Part shown: piece by piece, positions 14,677 to 22,923 of the stretch | Layout of the letters: each line of letters begins with the position of its first letter | Position numbering within the stretch: the first letter of the stretch is position 1 | Source of the DNA: Colwellia marinimaniae | GTDB lineage: Bacteria; Pseudomonadota; Gammaproteobacteria; Enterobacterales; Alteromonadaceae | Length of the DNA: 64,000 nucleotides | Assembly (NCBI RefSeq): GCF_002207865.1 | Contig: NZ_BDQM01000012.1 | Span: 1 to 64,000 of the forward strand | Reading direction: 5' to 3' | Translations under genes and position numbers: made by a program | The notes under the pieces: generated by a model | The model's database searches: none | What the model saw: the letters and a program-made list of their open reading frames with translations, nothing else | What the model was told of the DNA's origin: nothing

Positions 14677-15876
14677 ATGTTTAGTAAAAAGTTTGGTAAA
14701 TTTTTCTCGAAACTAACCGCAAAAACGGACGTAAAATCAAATGACGAAACACTTAACGCGATTGAGATAGAGCAACTGATTAAAGAGTCCTTAACGCATT
14801 ATATTTCTGATAACTTTCCACAGGGTGTGCTCGCGGTTTGTTTACAGTTTAGCGTTACTCAAAGTCAAAAGCCGAAGCATAAAAATATTATCATCGATCT
14901 CCTCATGCCCTTTGTCTGCCAAGGTGAGTTAGATCTAATCGCACAATCGTTAAGTGATAATTTGGCTCGCACAGTGACGGTTAAGGTAGAATTAGCGATA
15001 AAGCCGGTGCGCCAATTCTGTCTGGGTAGCGATAAAAATAAAGCTGAGCAAGGCAGTACGTCACAAGGTAACATTGCCAATATTATTGCCATCGCCTCAG
15101 GCAAGGGTGGGGTAGGGAAATCGACCACCACGGTTAATATTGCTTATGCCTTAATGGCCGAAGGCGCTAAGGTGGGCATTTTAGATGCTGATATATACGG
15201 CCCGTCAATACCCACTATGCTTGGCCTTAAAAATGAAAAACCTAGCTCGAGTGATGGCAAGCTGATGATGCCACTTAATGCCAATGGCATAAGTGCCATG
15301 TCGATTGGTTTTTTAGTCGATGAAGCTGATGCCACCGTTTGGCGTGGCCCAATGGCCAGCACTGCCTTTAATCAGCTATTGAATGAAACCGATTGGCCAG
15401 AGCTTGATTACTTATTAATTGATATGCCACCAGGTACTGGGGATATTCAATTAACGCTAGCGCAAAAAGTGCCGGTAGCCGCTGCGGTGATAGTGACAAC
15501 ACCACAAGATATAGCCTTAATTGATGCGGTAAAAGGCATTGCCATGTTTGATAAGGTTAAAGTACCGGTATTAGGCATTATTGAGAACATGAGCTACCAC
15601 ATCTGTGAACACTGCGGTCATCAAAGTTATATTTTTGGTGAAGCTGGTGCTGAGCAGATGGCAAAAGATCAGCAAAGTAAATTATTAGGGCAAATACCTT
15701 TAGATATTGCCATTCGACAGGACGCTGATTTTGGTGAATCAGACGTTTTTGAACATAGCACGGGTGAAATCGCCAGTTATTACCGTAAAATAGCGCGTAA
15801 TATTTCGGCGCAGTTATTTTTACAGTGTGATAATGCCAGCCCATTAACCGCAACAGTAACCACAAAAGCAATATAA
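14677..15876 (+). CDS. apbC: Iron-sulfur cluster carrier ApbC/Mrp
   Basis: 399 residues. A short MIP18-like N-terminal domain (about 25-110) precedes a ParA/MinD-type P-loop ATPase: deviant Walker A ASGKGGVGKSTTTVNIAYAL, LLIDMPPGTGDIQLTLAQKV, and the CxxC pair in MSYHICEHCGHQS that holds a bridging Fe-S cluster between dimer subunits. Mrp/ApbC transfers Fe-S clusters to apo-proteins. The neighbourhood metG/apbC/dcd is conserved in relatives. dcd follows 32 bp downstream and may be co-transcribed. Confidence 0.94.
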   Translation: MFSKKFGKFFSKLTAKTDVKSNDETLNAIEIEQLIKESLTHYISDNFPQGVLAVCLQFSVTQSQKPKHKNIIIDLLMPFVCQGELDLIAQSLSDNLARTVTVKVELAIKPVRQFCLGSDKNKAEQGSTSQGNIANIIAIASGKGGVGKSTTTVNIAYALMAEGAKVGILDADIYGPSIPTMLGLKNEKPSSSDGKLMMPLNANGISAMSIGFLVDEADATVWRGPMASTAFNQLLNETDWPELDYLLIDMPPGTGDIQLTLAQKVPVAAAVIVTTPQDIALIDAVKGIAMFDKVKVPVLGIIENMSYHICEHCGHQSYIFGEAGAEQMAKDQQSKLLGQIPLDIAIRQDADFGESDVFEHSTGEIASYYRKIARNISAQLFLQCDNASPLTATVTTKAI

Positions 15877-15908
15877 GCTTCAGTGTAATAAGGTAAATAA
15901 AAGCCATT

Positions 15909-16499
15909 ATGAGATTAAGTGATAAAGATATAGAAAAATGCCTTGATGAGGGAAAGATCATTATTGAGCCAAGACCTGACCCGTCGATGATCTCTGGCGT
16001 CAGTGTTGATATTCGCTTAGGCAATGAATTTAGAGTTTTTCAAGATCATACCGCGCCTTATATTGATTTGAGTGCACCAAAAGCCGAAGTGCAAAAAGCG
16101 CTGGACGCGGTTATGAGTGATGAAATTTATATTGCCGATGGTGATGCGTTCTTTTTACACCCAGGTGAGTTGGCCTTAGCCGTGACTTATGAATCAGTAA
16201 CCCTACCGGATAATATTGTTGGTTGGCTGGACGGTCGTTCATCATTAGCACGTTTAGGGCTGATGGTGCACGTGACAGCGCATCGCATCGATCCCGGTTG
16301 GTCTGGTCAAATCGTGCTAGAGTTTTTTAACAGTGGTAAATTACCGCTAGCGCTGCGCCCAAAAATGACGATAGCAGCATTAAACTTTGAGACCATGTCA
16401 TCCAGTGCTGCCCGTCCCTATAACAAACGTGCAGATGCAAAATATAAAAACCAAAAAGGAGCTGTGGCCAGCCGTATCAGTGAAGATGATGTCGTTTAG
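15909..16499 (+). CDS. dcd: dCTP deaminase
   Basis: 196 residues, full length for the homotrimeric Dcd family. Motifs: an N-terminal [36 protein letters not shown], the substrate loop [20 protein letters not shown] with the conserved Arg/Ser, and [18 protein letters not shown] with the catalytic Glu. It deaminates dCTP to dUTP, feeding dTMP synthesis. The C-terminus ([16 protein letters not shown]) closes over the active site in known structures. Confidence 0.95.
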   Translation: MRLSDKDIEKCLDEGKIIIEPRPDPSMISGVSVDIRLGNEFRVFQDHTAPYIDLSAPKAEVQKALDAVMSDEIYIADGDAFFLHPGELALAVTYESVTLPDNIVGWLDGRSSLARLGLMVHVTAHRIDPGWSGQIVLEFFNSGKLPLALRPKMTIAALNFETMSSSAARPYNKRADAKYKNQKGAVASRISEDDVV

Positions 16500-16537
16500 G
16501 CCGCTTAAAAGCACCTAAACGGCCAGCATAACAATAA

Positions 16538-16566
16538 GAAACAGCGAGTTATTTACTCGCTGTTTC
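16538..16566. terminator. Bidirectional terminator between dcd and the yvcK-like gene
   Basis: Perfect 12-bp arms GAAACAGCGAGT and ACTCGCTGTTTC around a TATTT loop. It overlaps the stop codon of the minus-strand gene at 16549, and serves convergent transcription. Confidence 0.75.
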
Positions 16567-17466
16567 TATTTTAGCCGCACTAGTAAATTGTTTTACGCAT
16601 GTTTCTAGGGCGTGAATCAGCTTTTCATTGTCATGGTGATGGGCCACTTTATTGTGGGCTAAATCTTGGCAAATCACATTGACCTTGTCTGAATGTATAC
16701 GCTCATCTTGACAAATTACACTGTCAATTGGCAAACAGCCAATATTATGTTCAATCCAGCTAAGTCTTTCATCTAGAGTTAATTTAGCGGCTGGGCTTTG
16801 CTCAGCGACTATATTATCAATAAAAACACAATGTCCTTTACGCTTATCTAATGCTTTGGCGATATCTCTGACTAACAGCGGTGGCACAATACTGGTCAAG
16901 AAGCTACCTGGACCTAAAATGATCAGGTCAGCATTAGCAATGGCCTCAATACAGGGCGTAACTGACTTAACTAAGGGTGCTAGCATTAGGTCTGTTGGCA
17001 TTATCGGCATTTCATCAACAGAAAGCTCACCGAGACGACAGCGCCCCTCAGGATAGAAAGCCATTAAATCTGTTGGCGTTTCAGACATAGGTAATACTTG
17101 TGTTTTTACCCGCAAAATACGGCGCACTAATTTGATAGAGTCCATCGGGCTTGATTGTACTTTACCTAACCCGTACAGAATTAAGTTACCTAGGTTATGA
17201 CCACCTAGCTCATCATTACCGTCAAAGCGAAAATTGAATAGTTGACTACCAATAGAATTATCATCGACTAGCTCGGTTAAACAGTTACGTAAGTCACCCC
17301 AAGCAATAGTGCTACTTCTTTTTCTTAATCGGCCAGTTGAGCCGCCATTATCTGTGGTGGTGACAATCCCAGTGAGTTTATGGCCCATAAAGGATAGGGT
17401 GGATAATACACGTCCTAAACCGTGTCCGCCGCCAATAGCGACTATGTTAAGTTTTTTGAGCTGCAT
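16549..17466 (-). CDS. yvcK: YvcK/CofD-family protein (gluconeogenesis factor-like)
   Basis: 305 residues. CofD/YvcK signatures: IVAIGGGHGLGRVLSTLSFM (nucleotide-binding glycine loop), VTTTDNGGSTGRLRKR, WGDLRNCLTELV, FNFRFDGNDELGGHNLGNLI, and LILGPGSFLTSIVPPLLV. In Bacillus and mycobacteria YvcK binds UDP-GlcNAc and affects cell-wall synthesis and growth on gluconeogenic carbon; gammaproteobacterial YbhK homologues are poorly characterised. It is monocistronic and convergent with dcd. Confidence 0.88.
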   Translation of the reverse strand: MQLKKLNIVAIGGGHGLGRVLSTLSFMGHKLTGIVTTTDNGGSTGRLRKRSSTIAWGDLRNCLTELVDDNSIGSQLFNFRFDGNDELGGHNLGNLILYGLGKVQSSPMDSIKLVRRILRVKTQVLPMSETPTDLMAFYPEGRCRLGELSVDEMPIMPTDLMLAPLVKSVTPCIEAIANADLIILGPGSFLTSIVPPLLVRDIAKALDKRKGHCVFIDNIVAEQSPAAKLTLDERLSWIEHNIGCLPIDSVICQDERIHSDKVNVICQDLAHNKVAHHHDNEKLIHALETCVKQFTSAAKIETASK

Positions 17467-17766
17467 ACGGTTTTCGTTATGGTATGGCTAAGTTATATAA
17501 ACCATACCGCTAAATAACAAAAAGATAAAGTAACTAAAGCTAGGTTATATAATCTCTCTATAGTCAGATGATGGCAATAGGGTGAGTTAACCTGAAAAAG
17601 TAAGGGCAGTAATGCTTAACTACCGCCAATGCTTTTTATGTGGTTAATAATTATACCGACATTACAGAGAGTTAGTTAAAATAAGGCAATAAATAAGCAG
17701 CTTGCTCATTATGCGATCAGTTTAGGCCTTGCTTACTAATTAAATGCTATTTTTTACAAATAAGTG
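17467..17766. other. Spacer upstream of tRNA operon
   Basis: About 300 bp with the divergent promoter region of the yvcK-like gene at its left. No ORF or RNA structure is convincing. Confidence 0.4.
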
Positions 17767-17801
17767 TTGACAGTTTCTTAGCTGCTGCTCATAATGCGCC
17801 T
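17767..17801 (+). promoter_or_regulatory. Stable-RNA promoter for the tRNA-Ala/tRNA-Glu cluster
   Basis: TTGACA (17767-17772), a 17-nt spacer and CATAAT (17790-17795) are followed by GCGCCTCG. A near-consensus promoter with a GC-rich discriminator is typical of rRNA and tRNA operons under stringent control. It lies about 80 bp before tRNA-Ala. Confidence 0.78.
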
Positions 17802-17884
17802 CGTTTTCAGCAAGTGTTAGGTCCACTGGTTGAGAACATAATTTAATGGCTATTAGGCCAGTTATTAAATTGCTCGAATATTTC

Positions 17885-17960
17885 GGGGCTATAGCTCAGC
17901 TGGGAGAGCGCTTCGCTGGCAGCGAAGAGGTCTGCGGTTCGATCCCGCATAGCTCCACCA
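17885..17960 (+). tRNA. tRNA-Ala (anticodon GGC)
   Basis: 76 nt with an encoded CCA end. Acceptor GGGGCTA pairs with TAGCTCC. The anticodon arm CTTCG-CTGGCAG-CGAAG gives anticodon GGC. The T arm GCGGTTCGATCCCGC is standard. Confidence 0.97.
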
Positions 17961-18062
17961 TATTAGGTTTTTTGTTAAGGTTAACTGTCAAGTTATCACT
18001 AGCGAAAAATAGATAGTTTAATTGGTTTGTTAATATTATTTATAATGTAAACACTAATTTGT

Positions 18063-18138
18063 GTCCCTATCGTCTAGAGGCCTAGGACACTGCCCTTTCA
18101 CGGCGGTAACAGGGGTTCGAATCCCCTTAGGGATACCA
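18063..18138 (+). tRNA. tRNA-Glu (anticodon TTC), copy 1
   Basis: 76 nt with encoded CCA. Acceptor GTCCCTA/TAGGGAT, anticodon arm CTGCC-CTTTCAC-GGCGG giving TTC, T arm AGGGGTTCGAATCCCCT. It is identical to the two following copies. Confidence 0.97.
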
Positions 18139-18245
18139 CTTTTATTCATACCTGATAAAGGCATGATAAAAGAGGGCATCAATAAGTTGCTTATACTTAT
18201 AAAAAATTAAGTGTTGTTTTGAAATTAGCTACTTGCTAGTTCTTT

Positions 18246-18321
18246 GTCCCTATCGTCTAGAGGCCTAGGACACTGCCCTTTCACGGCGGTAACAGGGGTT
18301 CGAATCCCCTTAGGGATACCA
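18246..18321 (+). tRNA. tRNA-Glu (anticodon TTC), copy 2
   Basis: Identical to copy 1 and exactly 183 bp downstream, with the same 107-bp spacer that precedes copy 3. Confidence 0.97.
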
Positions 18322-18428
18322 CTTTTATTCATACCTGATAAAGGCATGATAAAAGAGGGCATCAATAAGTTGCTTATACTTATAAAAAATTAAGTGTTGT
18401 TTTGAAATTAGCTACTTGCTAGTTCTTT

Positions 18429-18504
18429 GTCCCTATCGTCTAGAGGCCTAGGACACTGCCCTTTCACGGCGGTAACAGGGGTTCGAATCCCCTTAGGGAT
18501 ACCA
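18429..18504 (+). tRNA. tRNA-Glu (anticodon TTC), copy 3
   Basis: Identical to copies 1 and 2 and exactly 183 bp after copy 2. Downstream sequence diverges from the repeat at CTTCCTTTTAATG. Confidence 0.97.
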
Positions 18505-18546
18505 CTTCCTTTTAATGTACTAAAAGAGCAGTGAACTATATGAGAA

Positions 18547-18588
18547 AACCCACGCAATATGTAAATATTGCGTGGGTTTTTTTTTGCT
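18547..18588 (+). terminator. Strong Rho-independent terminator of the tRNA cluster
   Basis: AACCCACGCAATAT and ATATTGCGTGGGTT pair almost perfectly around a GTAA loop, followed by nine T residues. Confidence 0.9.
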
Positions 18589-18682
18589 TAAAATTTAGTA
18601 ATTATTTTATCGTTGGTGTTGGCAGAATATTTTTAACTTTGGTTAATATTTATTTAAATTTAAAATACAATAAAGAAGTAAT

Positions 18683-18874
18683 GTGAGCAAAATTAACTAT
18701 CCTATTAAGGGCGCTTGCCAGGGTGAGCCGGTTGCTCAGCATTTAACACGTTTAGGTATTGACGTTGAGCCTATTAGAGTTGATGAATATACCGGTAAAA
18801 AGTTTACCTTTTTTAGTGATCCAGATGGCTTGCCGTTAGAGTTATATCAGCAAAGCGAAGAGAAAAATGTGTGA
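18683..18874 (+). pseudogene. Truncated glyoxalase/VOC family gene (C-terminal half)
   Basis: 63 residues from a GTG. The homologous part (PVAQHLTRLGIDVEPIRVDE, then GKKFTFFSDPDGLPLELYQQ) is the C-terminal beta-alpha module of a glyoxalase I-like protein, including the usual metal-ligand Glu in LPLELY. The N-terminal module is missing and the first ~12 residues (MSKINYPIKGAC) do not look like the family. VOC proteins need two modules, so this is probably a remnant, although half-size forms that dimerise exist. Confidence 0.6.
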
Positions 18875-18917
18875 ACAACCCACTAAGCGTGATAATAAAT
18901 AAATCAAGGATAGTTAG

Positions 18918-19451
18918 ATGACCTATCAAGCCGTGCTCGACTTTTGGTTTAAAGAAATAAAATCTGCCAGTTGGTGGCTGAAAGATACTGCTTTTGATAA
19001 TACCATAACAGAAAAATTTATTAGTATTCATAATGCAGCAAAACAATGTGAGTTAGCACCATGGCGGGAAACAGCACATGGACGACTGGCTGAAATAATT
19101 ATTCTCGATCAGTTTTCGCGTAATATGTACCGAGATACGGCACAAGCCTTTGCCTATGATGGCCTTGCCTTAGCGCTTGCCCAAGAAGCCATTACAGTAG
19201 GTGCCGATAAAGTCCTCAAGCCAATAGAGAAGAGCTTTTTATATATGCCATTTATGCACAGTGAATCGTTATCAATACATCGGGATGCGGTTGAACTCTA
19301 TACAGCTAATGGCATCGCTAACAATGTTGAATTTGAATTAAAACATCAAGACATTATTAAGCGATTTGGCCGCTATCCACACCGTATCTTAAACCGACAA
19401 TCGACGGCGGAAGAACTTAAATTTTTAAGCCAAGCCAATTCATCATTTTAA
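18918..19451 (+). CDS. DUF924 family protein
   Basis: 177 residues. Family signatures: VLDFWFKEIKSASWWLKDTA, GRLAEIIILDQFSRNMYRDT, EKSFLYMPFMHSESLSIHRD and RFGRYPHRILNR. DUF924 proteins have a TPR-like helical fold and no established function. The conserved E-x-x-x-L-D-Q-F-x-R-N and F-x-P-F-x-H-S-E motifs are intact. It is a monocistronic gene between the truncated glyoxalase and the prp cluster. Confidence 0.88.
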   Translation: MTYQAVLDFWFKEIKSASWWLKDTAFDNTITEKFISIHNAAKQCELAPWRETAHGRLAEIIILDQFSRNMYRDTAQAFAYDGLALALAQEAITVGADKVLKPIEKSFLYMPFMHSESLSIHRDAVELYTANGIANNVEFELKHQDIIKRFGRYPHRILNRQSTAEELKFLSQANSSF

Positions 19452-19712
19452 GTTTTGAGTCAGCTAATTAGTTACCACTGGCTGTCGAAAAGGAAGTCTT
19501 GTTGATAATCGATAATCGATAATCGATAACCAGAGCCTATACCCTATTGCTATCGGTAGGGCAGTGCTAGTCCAATAGCATTAAATAGTGAAATAAGCCC
19601 ATTAAGGCATGAGTTTTATTTACTTGTTATCATTTTTTTCCTTAGCTCTAGCCCTCACTTTTAGCTCAGCTCTGCTCAGAAAAATTTACAGTTAAGCAAT
19701 ACCACTCTTAAG
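19452..19712. other. Spacer with short GATAATC repeats
   Basis: A 7-bp unit GATAATC is repeated three times in a row plus a diverged fourth copy near 19503-19530. No gene is seen. The spacer ends at the operator region of the GntR gene. Confidence 0.5.
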
Positions 19713-19814
19713 AATTGTCGACAATTATACTTAGGTCCACTTGATTAATCCGATATTTACGATATTATTGATTGATATTGTGATGTTTGTCGACAATAGT
19801 TGTGTTTCGACAAT
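19713..19814 (+). promoter_or_regulatory. Three GTCGACAAT operator-like boxes upstream of the prp regulator
   Basis: A perfect palindrome AATTGTCGACAATT (19713-19726), a close copy TTTGTCGACAAT (19786-19797) and a weaker TGTTTCGACAAT (19803-19814) all lie upstream of the GntR start at 19853. Spacing and palindromy suit a dimeric GntR/FCD regulator controlling its own operon (inference). Confidence 0.7.
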
Positions 19815-19852
19815 GTATGTTAACTATTATATCTAGGCTTAAAAGACAGACT

Positions 19853-20557
19853 ATGTTCTTACAAAACCCAACAAAACAAGCGGCAGTGACCACAGCCGAC
19901 AAGGTCTTTGAACAGCTGCAACATGCCATTGTTGAAGGTGATATGGCCGCCGGTAGCAAAATTAGTGAGCCTGAGCTTGCTAAGCACTATAAAATTAGTC
20001 GCTCAACTTTGCGTGAAGCATTAAATCGTCTGGAAAAATGTCACTTAATAGAGCGCAAGGCCAATATAGGCTCACGCGTAGTGGCTTGCACCATAGAGGG
20101 TTTACTCGAGTTATATATCACGCGAGAAGCGCTTGAAGGCATGGCGTGTCGACAAGCTGCGCTGAATATGACCGATGAAGAGATAGCGCATATGAAAAAT
20201 ATGCTCACTCAACATGCCGGCGATAAAGCCCTGCAAGACGGTGTGTCTTACTACCAAGAAGAAGGGGATGTTGATTTTCACTATAAAGTTATTCTGGGCA
20301 GTCATAATCAGCAGCTAATCAATCTTATTTGTGGCCAGTTATATCATTTAGTTCGTATGTATCGTTGTCAATTTGGTATGCATAGCCCAAGAGCAACCCG
20401 TGCATTTACCGAGCACTCAAATATAATTCAAGCAATCAGTGATAGAGATGGTGAGCTTGCCGAGTTATTAATGCGCCGCCATATTGCGGCTTCACGTAAA
20501 AATATTGAAAATAAAATTGCCCTGCAAAAAGCCGAGCAAGAATCACAGGAGACCTAA
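19853..20557 (+). CDS. prpR: GntR/FCD-family transcriptional regulator of the prp cluster
   Basis: 234 residues from ATG 19853; the upstream in-frame TTG at 19787 lies inside an operator-like box and was rejected. A winged helix ([20 protein letters not shown], then [20 protein letters not shown], then [13 protein letters not shown]) precedes an all-helical FCD ligand domain ([58 protein letters not shown]). FCD regulators bind organic acids. It is one base from prpB, so it probably senses a methylcitrate-cycle acid and represses the operon. The symbol is by context; it is unrelated to the sigma-54-type PrpR of enterobacteria. Confidence 0.85.
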   Translation: MFLQNPTKQAAVTTADKVFEQLQHAIVEGDMAAGSKISEPELAKHYKISRSTLREALNRLEKCHLIERKANIGSRVVACTIEGLLELYITREALEGMACRQAALNMTDEEIAHMKNMLTQHAGDKALQDGVSYYQEEGDVDFHYKVILGSHNQQLINLICGQLYHLVRMYRCQFGMHSPRATRAFTEHSNIIQAISDRDGELAELLMRRHIAASRKNIENKIALQKAEQESQET

Positions 20558-20558
20558 G

Positions 20559-21467
20559 ATGTCAGAATGTCTATCAACAAAAACTGTTTCACCGGGTAAA
20601 AAATTTCGTCTTGCCCTAGAAAACAATAAACCTTTACAAGTCGTTGGTACCATAAACGCCTATTGCGCCATGATGGCTGAGCAACTTGGTCACCAGGCTA
20701 TTTATTTATCGGGTGGCGGCGTTGCCAATGCGTCTTACGGTTTACCTGATCTAGGTATGACGTCATTGAATGATGTTATTGCAGATGTACAAAGAATTAC
20801 CAGTGCTTCGAGCTTACCTCTATTGGTGGATATTGATACCGGCTGGGGTGGCGCATTTAATATTGCTAAAACGATTCGTGATATGGAAAAAGCCGGTGCT
20901 GCTGCTGTGCACATTGAAGATCAAGTTGCACAAAAACGCTGTGGCCACCGACCAAATAAAGAAATTGTCTCAACCCAAGAAATGGTTGACCGTATTAAAG
21001 CGGCTGTAGATGCTCGCATAGACAGTGATTTTTTTATCATGGCGAGAACTGACTCATTTGCTAAGGAAGGCTTAGAAGCTGCCATTGAACGTGCGAAAGC
21101 ATATGTTGCTGCCGGTGCTGATGGTATTTTTGCTGAAGCGATAAAAACCGAAGCGCATTACCGTGCTTTTACTGAAGCCCTTGATGTACCTGTACTGGCT
21201 AATATCACTGAATTTGGTCAAACCGAGTTATGGAATAAAGAACAACTAGGCGAGTGGGGCTGTGCCATGGTGCTTTATCCACTTTCAGCCTTTCGTGCGA
21301 TGAACAAAGCGGCAGAGTCTGTTTATAAAACCATACTAGCCGATGGCGATCAAAAAGCTGAAATTGATAACATGCAAACCCGTATGGATTTATATGACTA
21401 CCTAGGTTATCACGACTACGAACAAAAGCTTGATGCGCTTTTTGCTCAAGAGAAAGCTCAGAAATAA
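20559..21467 (+). CDS. prpB: 2-methylisocitrate lyase
   Basis: 302 residues from ATG 20559, preceded by CAGGAG; a longer in-frame start inside the regulator gene was rejected. PEP mutase/isocitrate lyase signatures: [33 protein letters not shown] (metal binding) and the catalytic loop KRCGH at residues 126-130. It cleaves 2-methylisocitrate to pyruvate and succinate, the last step of the methylcitrate cycle. Confidence 0.96.
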   Translation: MSECLSTKTVSPGKKFRLALENNKPLQVVGTINAYCAMMAEQLGHQAIYLSGGGVANASYGLPDLGMTSLNDVIADVQRITSASSLPLLVDIDTGWGGAFNIAKTIRDMEKAGAAAVHIEDQVAQKRCGHRPNKEIVSTQEMVDRIKAAVDARIDSDFFIMARTDSFAKEGLEAAIERAKAYVAAGADGIFAEAIKTEAHYRAFTEALDVPVLANITEFGQTELWNKEQLGEWGCAMVLYPLSAFRAMNKAAESVYKTILADGDQKAEIDNMQTRMDLYDYLGYHDYEQKLDALFAQEKAQK

Positions 21468-21580
21468 TTACTCGCACCTTACCAAGCTAAAAACTGACCC
21501 AAGAGTGCTTATAAGCTCCAATAATGTCAGCAGTGCGTACATAAAAAATTGCTAAAATATTATCAAATGAGGAAAGAATC

Positions 21581-22732
21581 ATGACAGAGACAACTGAAGA
21601 GAAAAGTGTTGCGAAAAAACCGAACAGTGGCGCTGGCCTTCGTGGACAAAGTGCCGGTGAAACCGCCCTTTGTACCGTAGGAAAATCAGGCTCAGGCTTA
21701 ACCTATTGTGGTTATGATATTGCAGATTTAGCCGAAAATTCAACCTTTGAAGAAGTTGCCTATTTATTATTCAACGGTGAATTACCAAACCAAACACAAT
21801 TAACTGCATATCAAGCAGAGCTAAAATCGTTACGTGATTTACCCGAGGCATTAAAAGCGGTATTAAAACTTATCCCTAAAGATACTCACCCAATGGATGT
21901 TATGCGCACAGGTTGTTCTTTTTTAGGTAACTTAGAGCCAGAAGGTGACTTTAGCCAGCAAAATAACGCAGCAAATCGCTTATTAGCCGCTTTTCCAGCG
22001 ATCATGTGTTACTGGTATAAATACAGCCATGATGGCGTAGAAATTGATTGTCAATCCTCTGAAACTTCCCTTGCCGGTCACTTTTTACGTTTATTAAAGG
22101 GTGAAAGTCCGTCCAAACAACATCAACGGGTTATGGATGTATCATTGATTTTATATGCTGAGCATGAATTTAACGCCTCAACATTTACTGCCCGGGTCTG
22201 TGCTTCTACCTTATCTGATATGTTTTCTTGTATCACTGCTGCGATAGGTACGTTACGTGGGCCACTTCATGGTGGTGCTAATGAAGCGGCTATGGATATG
22301 ATTCTGAGCTTTACTTCACCGAGTGATGCTAAAGAGAAAATGGCCGGCATGTTAGCGCGAAAAGAGAAAATCATGGGCTTTGGTCATGCGATATACCGCA
22401 CGAGTGACCCACGTAATGTCATTATTAAAGCCTGGTCTGAAAAGCTGGCTGAAGAAAACGGAGATACTTCACTTTATGATATTTCTGTCGCGTGTGAAGA
22501 ATATATGTGGGATAGCAAGAAACTCTTCTGTAATGCTGATTTCTTCCATGCCTCAACCTATAATTACATGGGTATACCAACAAAATTATTTACCCCTATT
22601 TTTGTCTGTTCACGATTAACCGGTTGGGCAGCACACGTAATGGAACAGCGCTCAAACAACCGTATCATCAGACCCAGTGCTGATTACACTGGCAGTGAGC
22701 CACGTAAGGTTGTCGCTATCGAAAAGAGGTAG
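21581..22732 (+). CDS. prpC: 2-methylcitrate synthase
   Basis: 383 residues with the citrate-synthase fold. Catalytic segments: RGPLHGGANEAAMDMI (substrate His), IMGFGHAIYRTSDPRN (catalytic His) and ADFFHASTYNYMGIPTKLFT (catalytic Asp). The short length and cluster position argue for PrpC rather than the TCA enzyme. It condenses propionyl-CoA with oxaloacetate. An AGGAAAGAATC sequence precedes the ATG. Confidence 0.95.
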   Translation: MTETTEEKSVAKKPNSGAGLRGQSAGETALCTVGKSGSGLTYCGYDIADLAENSTFEEVAYLLFNGELPNQTQLTAYQAELKSLRDLPEALKAVLKLIPKDTHPMDVMRTGCSFLGNLEPEGDFSQQNNAANRLLAAFPAIMCYWYKYSHDGVEIDCQSSETSLAGHFLRLLKGESPSKQHQRVMDVSLILYAEHEFNASTFTARVCASTLSDMFSCITAAIGTLRGPLHGGANEAAMDMILSFTSPSDAKEKMAGMLARKEKIMGFGHAIYRTSDPRNVIIKAWSEKLAEENGDTSLYDISVACEEYMWDSKKLFCNADFFHASTYNYMGIPTKLFTPIFVCSRLTGWAAHVMEQRSNNRIIRPSADYTGSEPRKVVAIEKR

Positions 22733-22741
22733 GAGAGACTT

Positions 22742-22826
22742 GAACTTTGCCACGACTTCATCGTCAGAAGACAATCACATATACTTATATGCTCATGTTT
22801 TCTTCCTTGAATTAGTGGCAAATTTC
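22742..22826. repeat. 85-bp imperfect palindrome between prpC and acnD
   Basis: GAACTTTGCCACGACTTCAT on the left pairs with AATTAGTGGCAAATTTC on the right, and the centre is CATATACTTATATG flanked by GAAGACAATCA/TGTTTTCTTC. The sequence type recalls dispersed palindromic repeats common in this group. It could form a hairpin in the operon mRNA. Confidence 0.75.
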
Positions 22827-22923
22827 GTCGTCTGATTTTACTTTTAACGACTTATACAATGTTAGTTATAGAACCATCAACTATTTAACACTTGTTTATT
22901 AGAAATGTTTCCTGGATTGAATT

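Larger units (their letters stand above)
18063..18504 (+). repeat. 183-bp tandem repeat carrying tRNA-Glu
   Basis: The unit is a 76-bp tRNA plus a 107-bp spacer, present as two full units plus a third tRNA. The two spacers (18139-18245 and 18322-18428) look identical base for base. This indicates recent duplication or gene conversion. Confidence 0.9.

Noticed and set aside
18063..18504. Possible repeat array of CRISPR type
   Set aside because: The repeats are complete tRNA genes with identical spacers, so it is a tandem duplication.
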